From JANOZM01 sp031429355 (GTDB taxonomy: Bacteria; Pseudomonadota; Gammaproteobacteria; Burkholderiales; Burkholderiaceae_E), in contig JANOZM010000005.1 in NCBI GenBank assembly GCA_031429355.1, positions 1 to 64,000 of the forward strand: 64,000 nt of DNA, given 5' to 3'. Below are positions 59,605 to 64,000 of the stretch, piece by piece. The notes beneath the pieces are model-generated. The model was not told the DNA's origin, made no database searches, and saw only the letters and a list, made by a program, of their open reading frames with translations. The position numbers were made by a program, and so were the translations under genes. Every line of letters begins with the position of its first letter. The stretch's first letter is position 1.

Positions 59605-60303
59605 TTGGGTACTTATATTTTTGTAGTCACCTTGGCCTATTTGTTAGGGTCGATTTCGTTTGCGGTGTTGGTCAGCTTTGCAATGGGCTTAAAAGACCCG
59701 CGCACCTACGGTTCGGGTAACCCTGGCGCGACCAACGTTCTGCGCTCGGGCAATAAAATTGCGGCCGTACTTACCTTGTTGGGCGATGGTTTAAAAGGGT
59801 GGTTAGCCGTGTATTTAGCCTACCGCTATGCCGCCGAGTACAACTACGGCGTCATTACGATCGCCTTCGCTGCGTTAGCGGTTTTTTTAGGGCACTTGTT
59901 TCCTATTTATCATCGCTTCAAGGGCGGTAAAGGCGTTGCCACTGCAGCCGGTGTTTTGTTTGCCATCGATTGGCGGTTGGGTGCATTAACGCTAGGCGCT
60001 TGGATATTGACCGTACTTATTACAAAAATGTCGTCGGCCGGCGCTATCGTTGCAGCGGTGTTAGCGCCGGTGTTTTACCTCATGCTGTATCAGCCCAATT
60101 CAACGGCTTTTGTTGTTGGTTTAATTTCAGCGTTTTTAGTTTGGCGACACTCGGCAAACATCGAGCGCATGATTGGTGGGAAAGAACCCAAGATGGGTGC
60201 AAAGGCTTCGGGAAGTGCAGTGGGGAAGGCATCTGCAACCGCCGCCAACCCGTCAGCAATAGGAAAAAACGGCTCAACTAAAACCAATAAAAAGAGCAAG
60301 TAG
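59605..60303 (+). CDS. plsY: Glycerol-3-phosphate acyltransferase PlsY
   Basis: PlsY transfers an acyl group from acyl-phosphate to glycerol-3-phosphate, the first step of phospholipid synthesis. The 232-residue membrane protein has the motifs YLLGSISFAVLVSFAMGLKD, DPRTYGSGNPGATNVLRSGN, HLFPIYHRFKGGKGVATAAG and a final LVWRHSANIERMIGGKEPKM. About 35-40 extra C-terminal residues are rich in Ala, Ser, Gly and Lys, unlike shorter homologues of about 200 residues. It starts at TTG preceded by AAAGGAAC. Confidence 0.95.
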   Translation: MGTYIFVVTLAYLLGSISFAVLVSFAMGLKDPRTYGSGNPGATNVLRSGNKIAAVLTLLGDGLKGWLAVYLAYRYAAEYNYGVITIAFAALAVFLGHLFPIYHRFKGGKGVATAAGVLFAIDWRLGALTLGAWILTVLITKMSSAGAIVAAVLAPVFYLMLYQPNSTAFVVGLISAFLVWRHSANIERMIGGKEPKMGAKASGSAVGKASATAANPSAIGKNGSTKTNKKSK

Positions 60304-60304
60304 C

Positions 60305-61258
60305 ATGGTGCGCTTTGGTATTGATTTGGGCGGCACAAAGACCGAACTAATAGCGTTAGATGCAAGCGGCAAGCAACTAGATCGATTTCGAACGCCCACG
60401 CCCAGTCACACCTACGAAGCGTTGGTACAAAATATCGTTGCAATGGTGCATCAAGCACAATCGAATTTGGCTTTAACCGATTCGCAAACGAGCCTTGGTG
60501 TGGGTATTCCCGGTTCTCTATCTGCAATCGACAACACGGTACGCAATGCAAATACCGTGGTACTTAATGGTCGCCCGTTACAGGTCGATTTGCAGCAACT
60601 ATTAAAGCGGCCCGTTGCTATTCAAAATGATGCCAATTGCCTTGCACTAAGCGAAGCAACAGATGGCGCTGGCGCTAACGCAGACGTCGTGTTTGCGGTG
60701 ATTTTAGGAACTGGTGTGGGCGGCGGGTTGGCGGTTAATAGACAAGTGATTGCCGGTCGCAATAGAGTTGCCGGTGAATGGGGCCACAACCCCTTGCCGT
60801 GGCCGCAAGACCAAGAACGACCCGGCCCAAATTGCTATTGCGGTCGCAATGGGTGTATCGAAACTTGGCTAAGTGGTCCAGGGTTTGCTGCTGATTTTAG
60901 AAGGGCTCGTTTGTTGGTGGTTGACGCCAGCAGTGGCGATGCAGCCTTAAAAGCCCCCGATATTGTGGCGGCAAGCCTAGATCAAGCCCACCCGCTTTTC
61001 AGCCATGCCCAAGCCGCTTTGATGCGTTACGCTGATCGTCTGGCCAGATCATTCGCAGGCGTCATTAATATTTTAGACCCCGATATTATTGTAATTGGGG
61101 GTGGCATGAGCAATGTCACAAGCCTTTATCCAATGGTCGCAAAACTGTTACCAAGCTATGTCATTGGTGGGCAGTGTTCTACTCCGCTGGTTCAAGCGCA
61201 GCACGGCGATTCATCGGGCGTTCGTGGTGCTGCTTGGTTACCCAACATTGTGACTTAG
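60305..61258 (+). CDS. mak: ROK family sugar kinase, fructokinase (Mak-like)
   Basis: The 317-residue protein closely resembles E. coli Mak in RFGIDLGGTKTELIALDASG, LGVGIPGSLSAIDNTVRNAN, IQNDANCLALSEATDGAGA, VAGEWGHNPLPWPQDQERPG and the zinc site NCYCGRNGCIETWLSGPGFA. It also has NILDPDIIVIGGGMSNV and QHGDSSGVRGAAWL. This pattern favours phosphorylation of fructose; other hexoses cannot be excluded. The start is one base after the plsY stop. Confidence 0.9.
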   Translation: MVRFGIDLGGTKTELIALDASGKQLDRFRTPTPSHTYEALVQNIVAMVHQAQSNLALTDSQTSLGVGIPGSLSAIDNTVRNANTVVLNGRPLQVDLQQLLKRPVAIQNDANCLALSEATDGAGANADVVFAVILGTGVGGGLAVNRQVIAGRNRVAGEWGHNPLPWPQDQERPGPNCYCGRNGCIETWLSGPGFAADFRRARLLVVDASSGDAALKAPDIVAASLDQAHPLFSHAQAALMRYADRLARSFAGVINILDPDIIVIGGGMSNVTSLYPMVAKLLPSYVIGGQCSTPLVQAQHGDSSGVRGAAWLPNIVT

Positions 61259-61408
61259 TTCACATAGTCCACCACTTGTGTACTAGCGCTGCCCGTAAGG
61301 CGGCCTTTAGTATTCTTTTTCATCGCCCCGTAACACAATCACGTTAGGGTGATAGCTTGTCGTATGAGTAAACATTGAAACGTCGCTATCCTAAACAAGG
61401 GGCTGGTC

Positions 61409-61591
61409 ATGTGGGTTTGGATATTTTCAGGAGTTGCAACAACTGCGCTAGTCAGTCTGGTTGCATGGTTCGTTTTGCGCCGCACGGGTCGCGTCGGTTT
61501 AAACGCTTGGTCTAATACTATGATTTGTGCCGAAAACGAACGTGCTGCTGAATACGCAGAATACCCAGGTTCGGTTGCCCGTACTTTGTAA
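61409..61591 (+). CDS. Small membrane protein, 60 residues
   Basis: Unrecognised. MWVWIFSGVATTALVSLVAW is one transmembrane helix, followed by RRTGRVGLNAWSNTMICAEN and an acidic-basic tail. AAGGGG lies about eleven bases before the ATG. It stands alone between mak and the convergent tsaD, and is plausible as a real small protein. Confidence 0.5.
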   Translation: MWVWIFSGVATTALVSLVAWFVLRRTGRVGLNAWSNTMICAENERAAEYAEYPGSVARTL

Positions 61592-61597
61592 TTTTAG

Positions 61598-62638
61598 TTA
61601 AAGCTGGTTCATAGCCCAACGGGGCTTTACATCAAACCCAGCGAGCGCGCTTTGCGCAACGGTAGTTCTCCAATCTAAACCCTTTTGCATCGCATCTTGC
61701 ACCCGTAGCGCGGCTGCAAACGCAATCATTGCGCCGTTATCCGAACATAGTGCCAAGGGCGGAAAAAACACCCGCGCCCCTAATTTTTTAGCGCCTCCCA
61801 GCAACTTTTCCCGTAACGCTAAATTTGCACTGACGCCACCGGCAACGACTAACGTTTTAAAGCCAGTTTGCTCTAGTGCCTTTAAGCACTTTGCACTAAG
61901 CACATCAACAATAGCGGCTTGCACTTCTGCTGCTAGGTCCGGGTAATCGGTTGGCATTACCACATCGCGTTTAATGGTAGTTAATACGGCCGTTTTTAAA
62001 CCACTAAAACTAAAGTCTAAATCGGCCGAATGCAATTTAGGTCGGGGCAATTTATAGCGACCTGGTTTGCCTTCTAAGGCTAGCTTTGCAATCGCAGGGC
62101 CACCGGGGTAACTTAAGCCCATTAGCTTAGCGCTTTTATCAAATGCTTCACCGGCTGCATCATCAACCGTATCACCTAGCAACGTGTATTGCCCTATAGC
62201 ATCTACCTGCAATAGCTGCGTGTGTCCGCCGCTAACTAATAAACTCACAAACGGAAAATTAGGTTTTTCGGCATCCAGTAAAGGCGACAATAAATGCCCC
62301 TCCATATGATGGATAGGAATTAGCGGAATGTTTAACGCGTGGGCAATACCGGTTGCAGTTGCGGCACCCACCAACAATGCGCCTGACAAGCCCGGCCCTT
62401 GCGTAAACGCCACGGCCGAAATTTGCGAACGATCAATACCCGTTGCTGCTAGCAATTCTTCTGTTAGCGGGATGACGCGGCGGATGTGATCGCGCGAAGC
62501 CAGCTCGGGCACAACGCCACCATAGCGTTCGTGCATTTGAATTTGCGAGTGCAAACGGTGCCCAAGCAAACCCTTATCCAGATCGTAGAGCGCGACGCCT
62601 GTTTCGTCGCAGGAGGATTCAATGCCAAGAATAATCAT
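61598..62638 (-). CDS. tsaD: tRNA threonylcarbamoyltransferase TsaD
   Basis: TsaD transfers the threonylcarbamoyl group to A37 with TsaB and TsaE. The 346-residue protein has ILGIESSCDETGVALYDLDK, VVPELASRDHIRRVIPLTEE, AFTQGPGLSGALLVGAATAT, the metal ligands in IPIHHMEGHLLSPLLDAEKP, VSLLVSGGHTQLLQVDAIGQ and PPLALCSDNGAMIAFAAALR. The ATG start is clear. No rpsU or other common neighbour is next to it. Confidence 0.97.
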   Translation of the reverse strand: MIILGIESSCDETGVALYDLDKGLLGHRLHSQIQMHERYGGVVPELASRDHIRRVIPLTEELLAATGIDRSQISAVAFTQGPGLSGALLVGAATATGIAHALNIPLIPIHHMEGHLLSPLLDAEKPNFPFVSLLVSGGHTQLLQVDAIGQYTLLGDTVDDAAGEAFDKSAKLMGLSYPGGPAIAKLALEGKPGRYKLPRPKLHSADLDFSFSGLKTAVLTTIKRDVVMPTDYPDLAAEVQAAIVDVLSAKCLKALEQTGFKTLVVAGGVSANLALREKLLGGAKKLGARVFFPPLALCSDNGAMIAFAAALRVQDAMQKGLDWRTTVAQSALAGFDVKPRWAMNQL

Positions 62639-62716
62639 AGCTAATAGTTTAACGGTTTTGCTCGCGTATGATGATTGCTTAGAAATTCAACAATGTGATT
62701 TAAGAATGCGATTGAA

Positions 62717-63958
62717 GTGAAACCAGAGTTTGATGTCATAGTGATTGGTGCCGGCGCTGCGGGCATGATGTGCGCTGCAGTAGCCGGCCAACGCGGCGCG
62801 CGCGTTGCCTTAATAGACCATGCCGAACGCATCGGCGAAAAAATTCGCATTTCGGGCGGTGGGCGCTGCAACTTTACTAACGTAGGGGCGGGCGTGCACG
62901 CAATGGTCGGGCAAAACCCACGCTTTGCGAGATATGCATTAAACGAATACAAGGCCAGTGATTTTATTGATTTGATTAAAAGCCACCGCATTGGTTTTCA
63001 CGAGAAACATAAAGGCCAATTGTTTTGTGATGATTCGGCGCAAAATATTATTGATATGTTGCGTGCCGAATGCGCTAAAGGTTCGGTGCAGTGGTTTAAC
63101 CCTGTAAGCGTCGATTCAATTCAAAAGTCAGAGGCTAGCGAAGCATGGTTTCCATTTAGCTTGCAAACTGCCGCGGGCACTTTGTTATGCAAAAATTTAG
63201 TCATCGCTTCGGGCGGGTTATCCATTCCAAAAATTGGTGCCACCGATTTCGGCTATAAAATCGCCAAGCAATTTGGCTTAAAACTAATTGAAACCCGTCC
63301 TGCTTTAGTGCCCCTTACGTTTGATGCCAATGAATGGCAACACTTTGTACCGTTAGCAGGTGTGGCGCTACCCGTGCGAATTACCAGCGCCGATGGCGGC
63401 AAATTTGACGAAGACTTATTGTTTACCCATCGCGGCATTAGTGGCCCCGCCGTATTGCAAATTTCAAACTACTGGAACCCCGGCAAACCACTCAGTTTAG
63501 ATTTTAGTTTTGGTCAAGACTTCGCCAGCGAATGGATCGCCCAAAAAAACCAAAGTGGTAAAACTTTGCTAAACACCATTGTGCAAGGCGCAGACGGACA
63601 GCGGTTTGCAAAGCAACTGGTACAACAATGGTTAGTGGTTCAAGGAATGTCCGAACTACAAGACAAACGCCTAACCGAAGTACCCGATAAATCGCTACGC
63701 AAACTGCACGAAAGTTTACGTAACTGGCAGCTAACCCCCGACGGCACCGAAGGCTACAAAAAAGCCGAAGTAACCCGCGGTGGAGTGGATACCAACGAAC
63801 TCGATCAACGCAGCCTACAAGCCAAGCGCGTGCCGGGGCTGCATTTTATTGGCGAAGTGGTTGATATTACGGGTTGGTTAGGCGGGTACAATTTTCAGTG
63901 GGCTTGGTCTAGCGGAGTTGTTTGCGGGAAGGCTATGACGCTGGGTTCCCTAACATAG
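62717..63958 (+). CDS. NAD(P)/FAD-dependent oxidoreductase, HI0933/YhiN family
   Basis: The 413-residue flavoprotein has the FAD-binding VIGAGAAGMMCAAVAGQRG, GEKIRISGGGRCNFTNVGAG, VIASGGLSIPKIGATDFGYK, and the C-terminal GVDTNELDQRSLQAKRVPGL, FIGEVVDITGWLGGYNFQWA. These match the HI0933 family, whose reaction is still poorly defined. It starts with GTG at 62717. It is divergent from tsaD across 78 bases, and the last 42 bases of the window follow it. Confidence 0.93.
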   Translation: MKPEFDVIVIGAGAAGMMCAAVAGQRGARVALIDHAERIGEKIRISGGGRCNFTNVGAGVHAMVGQNPRFARYALNEYKASDFIDLIKSHRIGFHEKHKGQLFCDDSAQNIIDMLRAECAKGSVQWFNPVSVDSIQKSEASEAWFPFSLQTAAGTLLCKNLVIASGGLSIPKIGATDFGYKIAKQFGLKLIETRPALVPLTFDANEWQHFVPLAGVALPVRITSADGGKFDEDLLFTHRGISGPAVLQISNYWNPGKPLSLDFSFGQDFASEWIAQKNQSGKTLLNTIVQGADGQRFAKQLVQQWLVVQGMSELQDKRLTEVPDKSLRKLHESLRNWQLTPDGTEGYKKAEVTRGGVDTNELDQRSLQAKRVPGLHFIGEVVDITGWLGGYNFQWAWSSGVVCGKAMTLGSLT

Positions 63959-64000
63959 CTGAGTTTCTTTGCTGGGCTACGCTTGGATCGGGTCGTTACG

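Noticed and set aside
1..64000. tRNA, rRNA, insertion sequence or prophage genes
   Set aside because: None was recognised on reading both strands; no transposase, integrase other than XerD, or cloverleaf-like segment was found. A covariance-model scan would be decisive.

Overview
This window looks like a chromosomal segment of a betaproteobacterium, most likely Burkholderiales. The GC content looks moderate for that group, although I did not compute it. Support for the placement comes from the purM / AI-2E permease / hda / HAD phosphatase / pcnB / folK / deoxynucleoside kinase block, a Bug-type periplasmic binding protein, a PEP-CTERM protein beside a PrsT-type TPR lipoprotein, and glutaryl-CoA dehydrogenase. 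Almost all of the window is intact protein-coding DNA. I see no rRNA, tRNA, CRISPR array, transposase or prophage.

Layout: (1) 1-4.2 kb holds a RelE/ParE toxin with the tail of its antitoxin, a decayed reading frame, nhaA, an M23 peptidase and a vapBC-like pair with a clear promoter/operator. (2) 4.3-12.1 kb holds a GNAT protein, glutaryl-CoA dehydrogenase and a phosphate block transcribed phoB-phoR, then pstC-pstA-pstB-phoU, with candidate Pho boxes before phoB and before pstC but no pstS. (3) 12.3-19.8 kb holds galE and the block dgk-folK-pcnB-HAD-hda-AI-2E permease with divergent purM. (4) 19.9-24.3 kb holds a ClpP paralogue, cysteine synthase, LysR, GST and a CmcJ-like protein. (5) 24.4-31.7 kb is one tightly packed minus-strand series mutL-MFS-miaA-gnd-gntK-idnD-idnO. 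(6) 31.8-35.6 kb holds DedA, an exported phosphatase, an exported MsrA and an ABC-F protein. (7) 35.8-38.3 kb holds an OmpA-domain protein and a membrane-anchored repeat protein ending in a helix-hairpin-helix domain. (8) 38.7-45.9 kb holds ilvE, a PEP-CTERM protein behind a sigma-54-type promoter, PrsT, a second ABC-F protein and a histidine phosphatase. (9) 46-54.8 kb holds an ATP-grasp/alpha-E fusion with a transglutaminase, malonyl-CoA decarboxylase, a KAS III-like enzyme, a Bug protein, a GNAT, a HExxH membrane protein and a small membrane protein. (10) 55-64 kb holds amiC-tsaE divergent from queG-xerD-ybaK-plsY-mak, then tsaD and a flavoprotein.

The series dgk-folK-pcnB-HAD-hda-permease/purM ... 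miaA-mutL ... amiC-tsaE/queG keeps the order and orientation of one compact Burkholderiales cluster. Here it is opened by roughly 8 kb between purM and miaA and roughly 23 kb between mutL and amiC. The most unusual content, including the repeat protein/OmpA pair and the PEP-CTERM genes, lies in the second opening.

The best candidate for something undescribed is the pair at 35.8-38.3 kb. One protein has an N-terminal membrane helix, about 470 residues of VDRPVEVIKTVEKI repeats interrupted by four spacer modules, and a C-terminal helix-hairpin-helix domain. Its neighbour is a membrane-anchored peptidoglycan-binding OmpA-domain protein. Other strong observations are a duplicated clpP 3' end flanking the cysteine synthase gene, a GG-N10-GC promoter upstream of the PEP-CTERM gene, and several perfect palindromes in promoter regions.
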